12,927 nt of DNA from Sulfuritalea sp. (GTDB taxonomy: Bacteria; Pseudomonadota; Gammaproteobacteria; Burkholderiales; Rhodocyclaceae): contig JALHNN010000030.1 in assembly GCA_022843505.1 (NCBI GenBank), positions 1-12,927 on the forward strand, written 5' to 3'. The notes under the pieces are model-generated. The model was not told where the DNA came from. It saw only the letters and a list, made by a program, of their open reading frames with translations, and did no database searches. The position numbers and the translations under genes were made by a program. Below, piece by piece: positions 1-9,711 of the stretch (the stretch's first letter is position 1; each line of letters opens with the position of its first letter).

Positions 1-647
1 CCGGCGGCGATGCAGCGCAGGCCGGGTTCGATTTCTTCATTGTCAAAGGCGATGCCGTGGCGGCGCGCACGGTCGACTTCGCGCTCGAGCGCGGTGACCG
101 TGGTCAGCGAGGTCGGCGTGAAGCCGGGCAGCCCGGTGCGCCTGGCGTATTCGCGCAGTTGCTGCGGGCTTTCGTCGGCCAGATAGAGTTTGCCTACGGC
201 GGTGACGTGCAGCGGTGCGCGCGCGCCAACCAGGTGCACCACGCGGATCGACGAGCGCCCGCTGGAGGTGCGCTCGACATAGACGATTTCGTCGCCCTGG
301 CGCACGCCGAGGTTGACGCTCTCGCCGAGTTGCTGGTGCAGGCGCTGCATCAGCGGCATGGCGGCGGCGCGGATGTTGATGCGCGACTTGACCACATTGC
401 CCAGCTCCAGCAGCCGGATCCCGAGCCGGTAGCTGCCCGCCTCGGCGCGCTCGACGAAGCCCGATGTCGCCATCGCCGCCAGGATGCGGTGCGCGGTCGA
501 TGGATGCAGGCCGGTCTCGAGCGCCAACTGCTTGAGGCTGACCGGATCGGGATGGTAGGAAAGGACATCGAGCAGCTTCATCATGCGCTCGATGACCTGA
601 ATGCCGCTGCGGGCTTCCGGCGCGACATCCGCGGGTTTTTGCGCCAC
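1..647 (-). CDS. IclR-family transcriptional regulator (C-terminus beyond window)
   Basis: Reading the minus strand from a GTG at 647 gives an open frame of about 215 residues that runs off the left edge. A winged helix-turn-helix lies at about residues 15-80, with recognition-helix segment GLHPSTAHRILAAM at 46-59. It is followed by an IclR effector domain with FVERAEAGSYRLGIRLLELG and, further on, VGKLYLAD. The GTG is chosen because GAAGAG sits just upstream; no ATG is available before the HTH. The IclR family binds small carboxylates or aromatics and controls a neighbouring operon. Divergence from lutABC suggests this one controls lactate use, probably responding to lactate or pyruvate; that is inference. 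Most lut/lld operons I know use GntR-type (LldR/LutR) or other regulators. The last 30-50 residues are missing only because the window ends. Confidence 0.88.
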   Translation of the reverse strand, partial: MAQKPADVAPEARSGIQVIERMMKLLDVLSYHPDPVSLKQLALETGLHPSTAHRILAAMATSGFVERAEAGSYRLGIRLLELGNVVKSRINIRAAAMPLMQRLHQQLGESVNLGVRQGDEIVYVERTSSGRSSIRVVHLVGARAPLHVTAVGKLYLADESPQQLREYARRTGLPGFTPTSLTTVTALEREVDRARRHGIAFDNEEIEPGLRCIAA

Positions 648-776
648 GGCAATCTCTTCGTGGGAATGGACTTCGGATACTATAGCAAAACCGTGCCCCG
701 GCCTTGGGATGCTGCATTGCATGCCCGGGACTACCCTTCGGGTGCAGGCAACAACAACGACATACGGAGAGAGTCC
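648..776. promoter_or_regulatory. Divergent iclR / lutA promoter region
   Basis: This 129-bp spacer separates two divergent genes and so must hold both promoters. On the minus strand, TATAGT (plus-strand 679-684) is a reasonable -10 for the regulator gene and would give a leader of about 25 nt; no good -35 is visible. For lutA, ACGGAGAGAG just before the TTG is the ribosome binding site. The spacer also contains an imperfect inverted repeat (706-726) and a short hairpin ACCC-TTC-GGGT (733-743), itself flanked by TGCC/GGCA arms (722-725 and 747-750). No convincing sigma-70 promoter for lutA is visible. Confidence 0.5.
706..726. promoter_or_regulatory. Candidate operator: imperfect inverted repeat
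   Basis: GGGATGC (706-712) and GCATGCCC (719-726) form an inverted repeat around TGCATT, with one unpaired base in the right arm. It lies midway between the two divergent genes, where an IclR dimer or dimer pair could control both. IclR-family operators are often short imperfect palindromes, so the position fits. There is no direct proof of binding. Confidence 0.35.
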
Positions 777-1511
777 TTGGCAAACAAGCGCGTCGGTCTT
801 TTTGTCACCTGCCTGGTAGACCTGATGCGCCCGCGCATTGGCTTCGCCGCCCTGAAACTGCTGGAAACCGCCGGTTGCGACGTCATCGTGCCCGACACCC
901 AGACCTGTTGCGGCCAGCCGGCCTGGAACTCCGGCGACAAGGCCGGTGCCGAGGCACTGGCGAAGAAGACCATCGCCGAGTTCGAGGGCTTCGACTACAT
1001 CGTCGTGCCTTCGGGTTCCTGCGGCGACCACATCCGCAGCGAGTACCAGTCCATGTTCGCCGAGGAGCCTTCCTGGCGCGACCGTGCCACGGCGATGGCG
1101 GCGCGCACCTACGAACTCACCGACTTCCTCGCCAGCGTGCTCAAGGTCGACAGCGTGCCCGGTGACTACGAAGGCACGGTGACCTACCACGACTCCTGCA
1201 GCGGCCTGCGCAGCATGGGCATCAAGGCGCAGCCGCGGGCGCTGCTGGCCAAGATGAAGGGCGTCCAGCTCAAGGAGATGAACGGTTGCGAGGAGTGCTG
1301 CGGTTTCGGCGGCACCTTCTCGGTCAAGTTCGGCGAAGTGTCGGCGGCCATCGCCGGGCGCAAGTGCGATTTCATCCATGCCAGCGGCGCGCCGGCGGTG
1401 GTCGGTGGCGACCTCGGTTGCCTGCTCAACATCGAAGGCAAGCTGCGGCGCATGGGTGACGAGACGACGCAGGTGCTGCACGTCGCCGAAGTGCTGGCCG
1501 GGAGGGACTGA
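777..1511 (+). CDS. lutA: LutA/LldE: Fe-S subunit of L-lactate oxidase
   Basis: A protein of 244 residues with two CCG-type cysteine-rich domains. The first has C12, the C44-C45-G pair (TCCGQPAWNSG) and C82 (PSGSCGDHIR). The second has C141 (YHDSCSGLR) and CEECCGFGG at 171-179. These motifs bind Fe-S clusters in LutA/GlpC/heterodisulfide-reductase-type proteins. LutA works with LutB and LutC to oxidise L-lactate to pyruvate on the cytoplasmic side, passing electrons toward the respiratory chain. The open frame extends far upstream without a stop, but family length, the VGLFVTCLVD beginning and the AGAGAG ribosome site place the start at TTG 777. The start is therefore a rare codon, which may hold expression down. 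It is first in an operon with lutB, 3 nt downstream. Confidence 0.93.
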   Translation: MANKRVGLFVTCLVDLMRPRIGFAALKLLETAGCDVIVPDTQTCCGQPAWNSGDKAGAEALAKKTIAEFEGFDYIVVPSGSCGDHIRSEYQSMFAEEPSWRDRATAMAARTYELTDFLASVLKVDSVPGDYEGTVTYHDSCSGLRSMGIKAQPRALLAKMKGVQLKEMNGCEECCGFGGTFSVKFGEVSAAIAGRKCDFIHASGAPAVVGGDLGCLLNIEGKLRRMGDETTQVLHVAEVLAGRD

Positions 1512-1514
1512 ACC

Positions 1515-2945
1515 ATGGAAATCAAGTCCATGCGTTTCAAGGCCAACTCCGAGGCCTCGCTCGCCAACGTGGTGCTGCAGGGCAACCTGAAGAATGCCAA
1601 GGGCAAGTTCGTCACCAAGCGCGCCGAGGCGATCAAGGAACTCGACGACTTCGAGGGTACCCGCGATGCCGCCGCCGCGATCCGCAACAAGGTGATCGAC
1701 AACCTCGACCTCTGGCTGGAGCGCTTCGAGACCAAGGCCCAGGAAACCGGCGCCCAGGTGATGTGGGCGAAGGACGGTGCCGAGGTCTGCCGGCTGGTGA
1801 CGGAGATCGCCAGGAAGCACGGCGTGACCAAGGTCACCAAGTCGAAGTCGATGCTGTCCGAGGAAGCCGGGCTGAACCAGGCGCTGGAAGCCGCCGGCAT
1901 CCAGCCGGTGGAAACCGATCTGGGCGAGTACATCCTGCAGGTCAATGACAACGAGCCGCCCAGCCACATCATCGCCCCGGCGGTGCACAAGAGCCTCGAC
2001 GACGTCGCGGATCTCTTTCACAAGGTGCATGGCACGCCGCGCAAGACGGAGATCCCGGCGCTGACGCGCGAGGCGCGCGAAGTGCTGCGCGGGCATTTCC
2101 TGACGGCCGAGATGGGGCTCTCGGGCGGCAATTTTCTCGTTGCCGAAACCGGCTCGGTGGCGCTGGTCACCAATGAGGGCAACGGGCGCATGGTGACCAC
2201 CATGCCCAAGGTGCATGTGGTGATCACCGGCATCGAGAAGGTGATCCCGACCCTGGAGGACTTGTCGACCCTGATGCGCCTATTGCCGCGCTCGGCGACC
2301 GGGCAGTCGATCTCGAATTATTTTTCCATCCTCACCGGCGTCAAGAAGCCCGAGGAGCACGACGGCCCGGAGCACCTGTATTTCGTGCTGGTCGATGCCG
2401 GTCGCGCCGACGTGGTCGGCGGCGAGTTTCACGAGATGCTGCGCTGCATCCGCTGCGGCGCCTGCATGAACCATTGCCCGGTGTACCAGACCATAGGCGG
2501 CCACGCCTACGGCTGGGTCTACCCGGGGCCGATGGGCTCGGTGCTGACACCGCTCTACGCCGGGATCGAGAACGCGATCGACCTGCCGCACGCGGCCACC
2601 CTGTGCAACCAGTGCGGCGTGGTTTGCCCGGTAAAGATTCCGTTGCCGGAGCTCCTGCGCAAGCTGCGCGAGAAGCAGACCGACGCCGGGCTGCGGCCCC
2701 TCACGGAGCGCATCGGCCTGCGCGTCTGGGCCTGGGTGGCGCAGCGTCCGGCCCTGTACGGACTCGGCGCCAGCCTCGGCGCGCGCTATCTGAAGTGGCT
2801 GGCCGGCGGCAACAAGAGCATCCGCCTGCTGCCCGCCGCGCAGGAATGGACCAACGGCCGCGATTTTCCCGCGCCGCAGGGTCAGACCTTCCGCGAAATG
2901 TATGCTGCCCGGCGCAAGTCCGCCGCCCAGGGAGACGCCAAATGA
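1515..2945 (+). CDS. lutB: LutB/LldF: LUD-domain, ferredoxin-like lactate oxidase subunit
   Basis: 476 residues, the usual LutB length. Residues 60-300 form the LUD domain (GNFLVAETGSVALVTNEGNG at 205-224). Next come the Fe-S motifs: CIRCGACMNHCP gives four cysteines (311, 314, 317, 321), followed by GGHAYGWVYPGPMG. The second site, LCNQCGVVCPVKIP, has only three cysteines (364, 367, 371), with alanine where a classic ferredoxin motif has its first cysteine. From memory a three-cysteine second site also occurs in other LutB proteins, so this need not mean loss of function. The C-terminal tail (400-476) matches the LutB-specific extension. GGAGGG lies 8 nt before the ATG. The stop overlaps the lutC start (ATGA). 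The role is electron transfer in lactate oxidation with LutA and LutC. Confidence 0.95.
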   Translation: MEIKSMRFKANSEASLANVVLQGNLKNAKGKFVTKRAEAIKELDDFEGTRDAAAAIRNKVIDNLDLWLERFETKAQETGAQVMWAKDGAEVCRLVTEIARKHGVTKVTKSKSMLSEEAGLNQALEAAGIQPVETDLGEYILQVNDNEPPSHIIAPAVHKSLDDVADLFHKVHGTPRKTEIPALTREAREVLRGHFLTAEMGLSGGNFLVAETGSVALVTNEGNGRMVTTMPKVHVVITGIEKVIPTLEDLSTLMRLLPRSATGQSISNYFSILTGVKKPEEHDGPEHLYFVLVDAGRADVVGGEFHEMLRCIRCGACMNHCPVYQTIGGHAYGWVYPGPMGSVLTPLYAGIENAIDLPHAATLCNQCGVVCPVKIPLPELLRKLREKQTDAGLRPLTERIGLRVWAWVAQRPALYGLGASLGARYLKWLAGGNKSIRLLPAAQEWTNGRDFPAPQGQTFREMYAARRKSAAQGDAK

Positions 2946-3601
2946 GTTCCCGCGAAGACATCCTCGGCCGTGTCCGTGCCGCGTTGCATCGCAATGCCGG
3001 CAATGCGGCTACCGCCCGCGAGGTGATGGCAGCCGCCCTGGCCAACCGCAATCCCGGTCCGCAGCCCGCCGTCGCCGGCGAGCCGCGCGCTCTGCTGGAG
3101 CGCTTCCGGCTCAAGTCGGAGCAGGCTTCGAGCACCGTCGACATCGTCGCCACCGAGGCCGATGTGCCGGCGGCGATCGCGAAGTATCTGGCCGCAATGA
3201 AGCTGCCGACCTCCGCCGTGGCCTGGGCCTCGCTCGGCGCGCTGGATTGGGCCGGCGCCGGACTCAAGGTCGAAGCCCGCGGCGCCCGTGATGCCGACTT
3301 GGTCGGCATCACCGGTTGCTTCTGCGCCGTCGCCGAAACCGGCACGCTGATGATGACGTCCTCGCCCGATACGCCGGCGGCGGTCAGCCTGTTGCCCGAG
3401 ACGCACATCGCCGTGGTGCAGGCTTCGCGCATCGTGGCCTACATGGAAGACGCCTGGAACCTGGCGCGCGCCGAACTCGGCAGCCTGCCGCGGGCGGTGA
3501 ATTTCATATCCGGCCCCTCGCGCACGGGCGACATCGAGCAGACCATCGTGCTCGGCGCGCACGGGCCCTATCGGGTGCACCTGGTAATCGTCGAGGGCTG
3601 A
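2942..3601 (+). CDS. lutC: LutC/LldG: LUD-domain subunit of lactate oxidase
   Basis: 219 residues, typical of LutC. Family marks are the N-terminal SSREDILGRVRAAL, the central GITGCFCAVAETGTLMM (a LUD-fold signature shared with LutB), the LLPETHIAVV segment and the C-terminal SGPSRTGDIEQTIVLGAHGP. LutC completes the LutABC complex, and its exact chemical role is less clear than that of the Fe-S subunits. The ATG overlaps the lutB stop by 4 nt, so translation is probably coupled; GGAGAC precedes it. The following thioredoxin gene starts one base after the stop, so the transcript clearly continues. Confidence 0.95.
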   Translation: MSSREDILGRVRAALHRNAGNAATAREVMAAALANRNPGPQPAVAGEPRALLERFRLKSEQASSTVDIVATEADVPAAIAKYLAAMKLPTSAVAWASLGALDWAGAGLKVEARGARDADLVGITGCFCAVAETGTLMMTSSPDTPAAVSLLPETHIAVVQASRIVAYMEDAWNLARAELGSLPRAVNFISGPSRTGDIEQTIVLGAHGPYRVHLVIVEG

Positions 3602-3602
3602 G

Positions 3603-4604
3603 ATGCGCCGTTGGCTGGCCATGCTGGCGTTGTTGATCGCCGTATCGCCAGCGCCGACTTTCGCCCAGATCGGCGACGAAGTCCTGCCGGCGCCCTTTGT
3701 CGAGACCCTGCTCGAACTGCCCGACGACGCGGCGCAGGCCGCCAAGGCGGGCAAGCGCCTGCTGCTCTATTTCGGCCAGCAGGGCTGCCCCTACTGCAAG
3801 GAACTGATGAGCACCAGCTTCACGCAGAAGGACATCACTGACAAGGTGGCGAAGCACTTCGTCGCCATCGGCTTCGACCTCTTCGGCGACCGCGAGGTGG
3901 CCTGGTTCGACGGCAAGATCCGGCGCGAGAAGGAACTGGCCAAGTTCCTCAAGGTGCAGTTCACGCCGACCGTGCTGCTGCTCGACGAGAAGGGCAATAC
4001 CATCGCGCGCATCAACGGCTACTATCCGCCCCACCGCTTCGCCGCCGCGCTCGACTATTCGGCGCGGCGCCTGGAGAAGAAGCTGGCGTTCGCCGAGCAC
4101 ATGCGCGCGTTGCCGCAGGACGGTGCCAGTCCCACCCTCAACGAGCAGCCCTTCTTCATGAAGCCGCCCCACGACCTGCGGCGCAAGCCCGGCGGCAAGC
4201 CGCTCGCCGTGCTCTTCGAGTCGCGGCACTGTGCGGCCTGCGACGAACTGCATCGGGAAGGCTTCAAGCGCGAGGCTTTGCTCTCGACGCTGGCGCGTTT
4301 CGACGTGGCGCGCTTCGGCATCGCGGGCAGGGATGCGCTGACCACGCCGCGGGGCAAGGCAACAACGGCCGAGGCCTGGGCGCGGGAACTGAAGGTCGCG
4401 TACACGCCGAGCGTGCTGTTCTTCGACGATGCGGGCAGGGAAGTGTTCCGTCTCGAGGCCTACCTGCGACCCTTCCACTTCGCCTCGTCCTTCGAGTATG
4501 TCGCCAGCGGGGCTTACAAGAAGGAACCCGAGTTCCAGCGCTTCCTGCAGCACAAGGCGGAACGCATGAAAGAGCGGGGCGAAAAGCTGGAACTCTGGCG
4601 GTAG
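3603..4604 (+). CDS. Exported tandem thioredoxin-fold protein
   Basis: 333 residues. The N-terminus has charged MRRW, a hydrophobic stretch at 5-18 and a likely signal-peptidase site after TFA at 21, so the mature protein should be periplasmic. Two thioredoxin folds follow. The first has active site CPYC at 62-65 and the matching cis-proline (FTPTVLLLD, P122). The second has CAAC at 210-213 and YTPSVLFFD (P269). The closest family I recognise is the SoxW/thioredoxin-like group with GCPYCKELM-type sites. Likely roles are reduction of protein disulfides or cytochrome c maturation. It starts one base after lutC, so it is co-transcribed with lactate genes, yet LutABC is cytoplasmic and no direct link is known to me. 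The CPYC site resembles glutaredoxin; CAAC is an unusual spacer. The specific substrate is unknown. Confidence 0.85.
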   Translation: MRRWLAMLALLIAVSPAPTFAQIGDEVLPAPFVETLLELPDDAAQAAKAGKRLLLYFGQQGCPYCKELMSTSFTQKDITDKVAKHFVAIGFDLFGDREVAWFDGKIRREKELAKFLKVQFTPTVLLLDEKGNTIARINGYYPPHRFAAALDYSARRLEKKLAFAEHMRALPQDGASPTLNEQPFFMKPPHDLRRKPGGKPLAVLFESRHCAACDELHREGFKREALLSTLARFDVARFGIAGRDALTTPRGKATTAEAWARELKVAYTPSVLFFDDAGREVFRLEAYLRPFHFASSFEYVASGAYKKEPEFQRFLQHKAERMKERGEKLELWR

Positions 4605-4626
4605 GAGCGAGCTTGCTCGCGCAAGC
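4601..4626. repeat. REP-like palindromic element overlapping a stop codon
   Basis: The sequence GTAGGAGCGAGCTTGCTCGC (4601-4620) contains the perfect inverted repeat GCGAGC-TT-GCTCGC (4607-4620). A second, alternative stem is GCTTGC-TCGC-GCAAGC (4611-4626). The GTAGGAGCGAGCTTGCTCGCG type is a familiar repetitive extragenic palindrome in pseudomonads and some other proteobacteria. Its TAG (4602-4604) is the stop codon of the thioredoxin gene. It probably acts as a 3' stabiliser or terminator for the lut operon. Only one copy lies in this window, so its repetitive nature is inferred from its similarity to known REPs. Confidence 0.65.
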
Positions 4627-4665
4627 GGCCTCGAAATCCCCAGCAAGCTCAATCCTTGCGGCAAA

Positions 4666-4679
4666 CGCTGCGCGCAGCG
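4666..4679 (-). terminator. GC palindrome, possible weak terminator of ATPase operon
   Basis: CGCTGCGCGCAGCG is a perfect 14-bp palindrome, and read on the minus strand it is followed by only three T residues. It lies 20-34 nt beyond the stop of the P-type ATPase gene and could end the long minus-strand operon. The 5-bp stem with a CGCG loop and the short T run make it a weak intrinsic terminator at best. It could equally be part of a repeat cluster with the neighbouring REP-like element. Confidence 0.35.
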
Positions 4680-4699
4680 GATAAGCGACGGTGCGGCCC

Positions 4700-7390
<2,691 letters not shown>

Positions 7391-7420
7391 AGGACTATTG
7401 TCCGCCGCCACGGCGGCCGC

Positions 7421-8509
7421 TCAGTTGACGCCGGGCAAACGGATGCGCACCGTCAGGCCGCGCCCGCCGGCGCCGTCGTCAAGCTGCATCCGGCCACCAT
7501 GGAGTTCGACGATGCGACTGACGATGGACAGGCCCAGTCCGCTACCCGGCGAATTCGCGGCGACGGCATCCGAAGAGTCGGCGCTGGCGCCACGGCGAAA
7601 GCGCTGGGTGACGATCCCCCGCTCGGACGGGGGTATGCCCCGGCCATCGTCGCTGACCGTCAGCACGACATCCTTGCGTGCGCCGGCGATGGCAATTTCG
7701 ATCTGGCGTGCGCCGCCGTGGCGCAGCGCGTTGTCGATCAGGTTGCGCAGCAGGGATTGCAGCAGCGCGGAGTTGCCCCGTACCCGCGCGTCGCCCTCGG
7801 CCAGGGCGAGTTCGCAGTTGCCGGCGATGGCCTCGCCGGCGGCGGTGGCGAGCACTTCTTCCGCCAGCGGTCGCAAGTCCAGTTCATGCATGGCCTGTCC
7901 GCTGTCGGCATCCAGCCGGGCCAGGGTCAACAACTGGGTCAGCAGGTGGGTCGCCCGGTCGCTGCCGGCGACGATTTGTTCCAGCGCGTGGCGGCGCTCG
8001 TCCTCGCTGCCGGCGGCCAGGGCCACCTGGGCCTGGGCCTTCAGCGCCGCCAGCGGCGTGCGCAGCTCGTGCGAGGCGTCGGCGGTGAAGCGGCGCTCGT
8101 TTTGCAGGGCGCGGTCGATACCGGCGAAAAGCTCGTTGAGGCGCTCGATCAGCGGCGCGATCTCGCGCGGCGTGTCGGCGCAATCGATAGGCGTCAGCCG
8201 GTCAGGCGCCCGCGTGGCGAGGTCTTCGGTCAGCCGCCGCAGGGGGCGCAGGGAGAATCCGACCGCCACCACCAGCACCAGCGCCAGGCCGGGCAGGGCG
8301 ATCAGCATGGGTGCCAGCAGGTGCTCGGCAATCTCGCCGGCGAGTTCCGCCCTTTCCTCGCGCATGTGGCTGGCGGTGGCCGGCGGGTGGTTGAGCAGTT
8401 CCTCGATCTCGTGCAGGGCCGAGCGCCAGGTGAAGAATGCGGTGAGCAGCCAGACCGCGGCGACCGCCGCGGTGGTCAGCAAGACCAGGCGCAGGCGCAG
8501 CGACTTCAT
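7421..8509 (-). CDS. QseC/PmrB-like sensor histidine kinase
   Basis: 362 residues. TM1 is about residues 8-27 and TM2 about 65-86, with a short periplasmic loop between. A HAMP-like linker follows (LRPLRRLTEDLA), then the phospho-acceptor H-box FTADASHELRTPL (His147), N-box LLRNLIDNALRHG (N256), G1 box DDGRGIP (287-293) and G2 box GSGLGLSIV (322-330). The protein is complete for an orthodox kinase. The loop is too short for a PAS or dCache sensor but holds three ExxE motifs (34-37, 52-55, 59-62) and His 33, 41, 48 and 63. PmrB uses periplasmic ExxE motifs to sense Fe(III). The start at 8509 is chosen because it overlaps the regulator stop (ATGA) and begins with a clean membrane segment; the open frame continues upstream as noncoding frame. 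The partner is the response regulator just upstream. Confidence 0.95.
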   Translation of the reverse strand: MKSLRLRLVLLTTAAVAAVWLLTAFFTWRSALHEIEELLNHPPATASHMREERAELAGEIAEHLLAPMLIALPGLALVLVVAVGFSLRPLRRLTEDLATRAPDRLTPIDCADTPREIAPLIERLNELFAGIDRALQNERRFTADASHELRTPLAALKAQAQVALAAGSEDERRHALEQIVAGSDRATHLLTQLLTLARLDADSGQAMHELDLRPLAEEVLATAAGEAIAGNCELALAEGDARVRGNSALLQSLLRNLIDNALRHGGARQIEIAIAGARKDVVLTVSDDGRGIPPSERGIVTQRFRRGASADSSDAVAANSPGSGLGLSIVSRIVELHGGRMQLDDGAGGRGLTVRIRLPGVN

Positions 8510-9174
8510 GCCGGCGACTCCTTGGCGACCACGTAGCCGATCCCGCGCAGGGTGCGGATGGCGTCGGCGCCGAGCTTGCGCCGCAGGTGGTGGATGTAGA
8601 CCTCGACCGCATTGCTGCCGATCTCCTCGCCCCACGCATAGAGGTGCTGTTCCAGTTGCGCCCGCGACAGGGCTCGCCCCGGCTGCTGCATCAGGGCCAG
8701 CAGCAGGGCGTATTCCCTTGCCGAAAGCTCCACGGTCCTGCCGGCGCAACTGACCGTCCGCGTTGCCGGGTCGAGGGTGATTCCCGAAGCCGTCAGCACC
8801 GGTGCCGGCTGGCCGCCGGCGCGACGCAGCAGGGCACGCAGCCGGGCCTGCAGTTCGCCGAGGTCGAAGGGCTTCACCAGGTAGTCGTCGGCCCCGGCAT
8901 CGAGGCCCTTGATGCGGTCTTCGACCGTGTCGCGAGCGGTCAGGATCAATACCGGCAGCGCACGCTTCTTCGCTCGCAGGCTGCGCAGCACGTCGAGCCC
9001 GTCCTTGCGCGGCAGGCCGAGGTCGAGGACCGCCGCCGCATAGTCCTCGGCGGCCAGCGCGGTATCGGCGCTGATGCCGTCGCGCACCCAGTCGACGGCA
9101 TGGCCGGCCTGTTTCAGGCCGGCCTGCAGCGCATCGCCCAGCAGGGCATCGTCTTCAACCAGCAGGATTCTCAT
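8506..9174 (-). CDS. OmpR-family response regulator (QseB/PmrA type)
   Basis: 222 residues. The receiver domain has acidic pocket EDD (7-9), phosphorylation site D51 (VLDLGLP), T79 and K101 (VKPFDLGEL). The C-terminal winged helix has LSAREYALLLALM and the SNAVEVYIHHLRRKLG recognition region, ending RGIGYVVAK. The wording around SNAVEVYIHHLRRKLG is typical of QseB/PmrA regulators. It overlaps the cytochrome b gene by 20 nt upstream and the kinase by 4 nt downstream, so it is translated from the same message as the cytochromes it may control. The likely DNA target is the CTTAA direct repeat upstream of the first operon gene (10631-10647), which would make the operon self-regulating; that is inference. 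Confidence 0.96.
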   Translation of the reverse strand: MRILLVEDDALLGDALQAGLKQAGHAVDWVRDGISADTALAAEDYAAAVLDLGLPRKDGLDVLRSLRAKKRALPVLILTARDTVEDRIKGLDAGADDYLVKPFDLGELQARLRALLRRAGGQPAPVLTASGITLDPATRTVSCAGRTVELSAREYALLLALMQQPGRALSRAQLEQHLYAWGEEIGSNAVEVYIHHLRRKLGADAIRTLRGIGYVVAKESPA

Positions 9175-9703
9175 TGCGGGTGTTCTTCCATCCCGTGATC
9201 ATCGCCTTGACCAGGTTCTCTCCGTGAAGCCAGCTGCTGACGAGCACTCCGGCGAGGTGGATCACGACCAGCACCATCATGCCATTGGCAGCGACCTCGT
9301 GGACTTCCTCCATGAAATGCCCGCCGAACTCATTGTAGGTGGCGTAGCCGCTGGCGGCGGCGGCGATGCCGAAGCCGAGCAGGAGGAAGATCGCCACGGC
9401 ACCGGCCGGATTGTGCCCGACGTAATGCTGCGGCCTTCCAGCCAGTAGCGACCTCAGGTAGCCGAGAACTTTCGCCGGCGTCGGCAGGAATTCGGCAAAG
9501 CGCGAATAGCCGCCGCCGACGAAGCCCCAGAGGATGCGAAAGGCAATCAGCCCGGCCAGGCCGTAGCCGGCCAGGACATGGATGTCGCGCAGCTTCTCCG
9601 ACTCCGAGGTGAGGAAGGCGACGAGGAAGCTGGCGGCCAGCGACCAGTGGAAGAGGCGCGTCGGTAGGTCCCAGACGCGGATGGGCTTTTCGTTGGTGTG
9701 CAT
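9155..9703 (-). CDS. Cytochrome b561-type membrane haem protein
   Basis: 182 residues from the ATG at 9703, chosen because GAGG sits 6 nt before it. An ATG at 9715 that overlaps the dhc stop (ATGA) would add 4 residues but lacks a ribosome site. Four membrane segments are visible, starting with WDLPTRLFHW. Candidate haem ligands are H19 (FHW), H42 (DIHVLAGY), H135 (VHEVAANG) and H149 (VVIHLAGV), the pattern of two-haem b-type cytochromes of the Ni/Fe-hydrogenase/b561 family. YVGHNPAGA is also a family mark. In SHP operons this protein is thought to take electrons from quinol in the membrane and pass them to DHC. It sits between the diheme cytochrome and the regulator genes. Confidence 0.9.
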   Translation of the reverse strand: MHTNEKPIRVWDLPTRLFHWSLAASFLVAFLTSESEKLRDIHVLAGYGLAGLIAFRILWGFVGGGYSRFAEFLPTPAKVLGYLRSLLAGRPQHYVGHNPAGAVAIFLLLGFGIAAAASGYATYNEFGGHFMEEVHEVAANGMMVLVVIHLAGVLVSSWLHGENLVKAMITGWKNTRNENPAG

Positions 9704-9711
9704 GGCGGGCC

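Noticed and set aside
57..776. Long plus-strand open frame joined in phase to the front of lutA
   Set aside because: It lies antisense to the IclR gene, has no recognisable domain, and would more than double the normal LutA length.
43..783. 246-codon minus-strand open frame
   Set aside because: It is a shadow in another frame of the IclR gene; the true frame has the HTH and effector-domain motifs.
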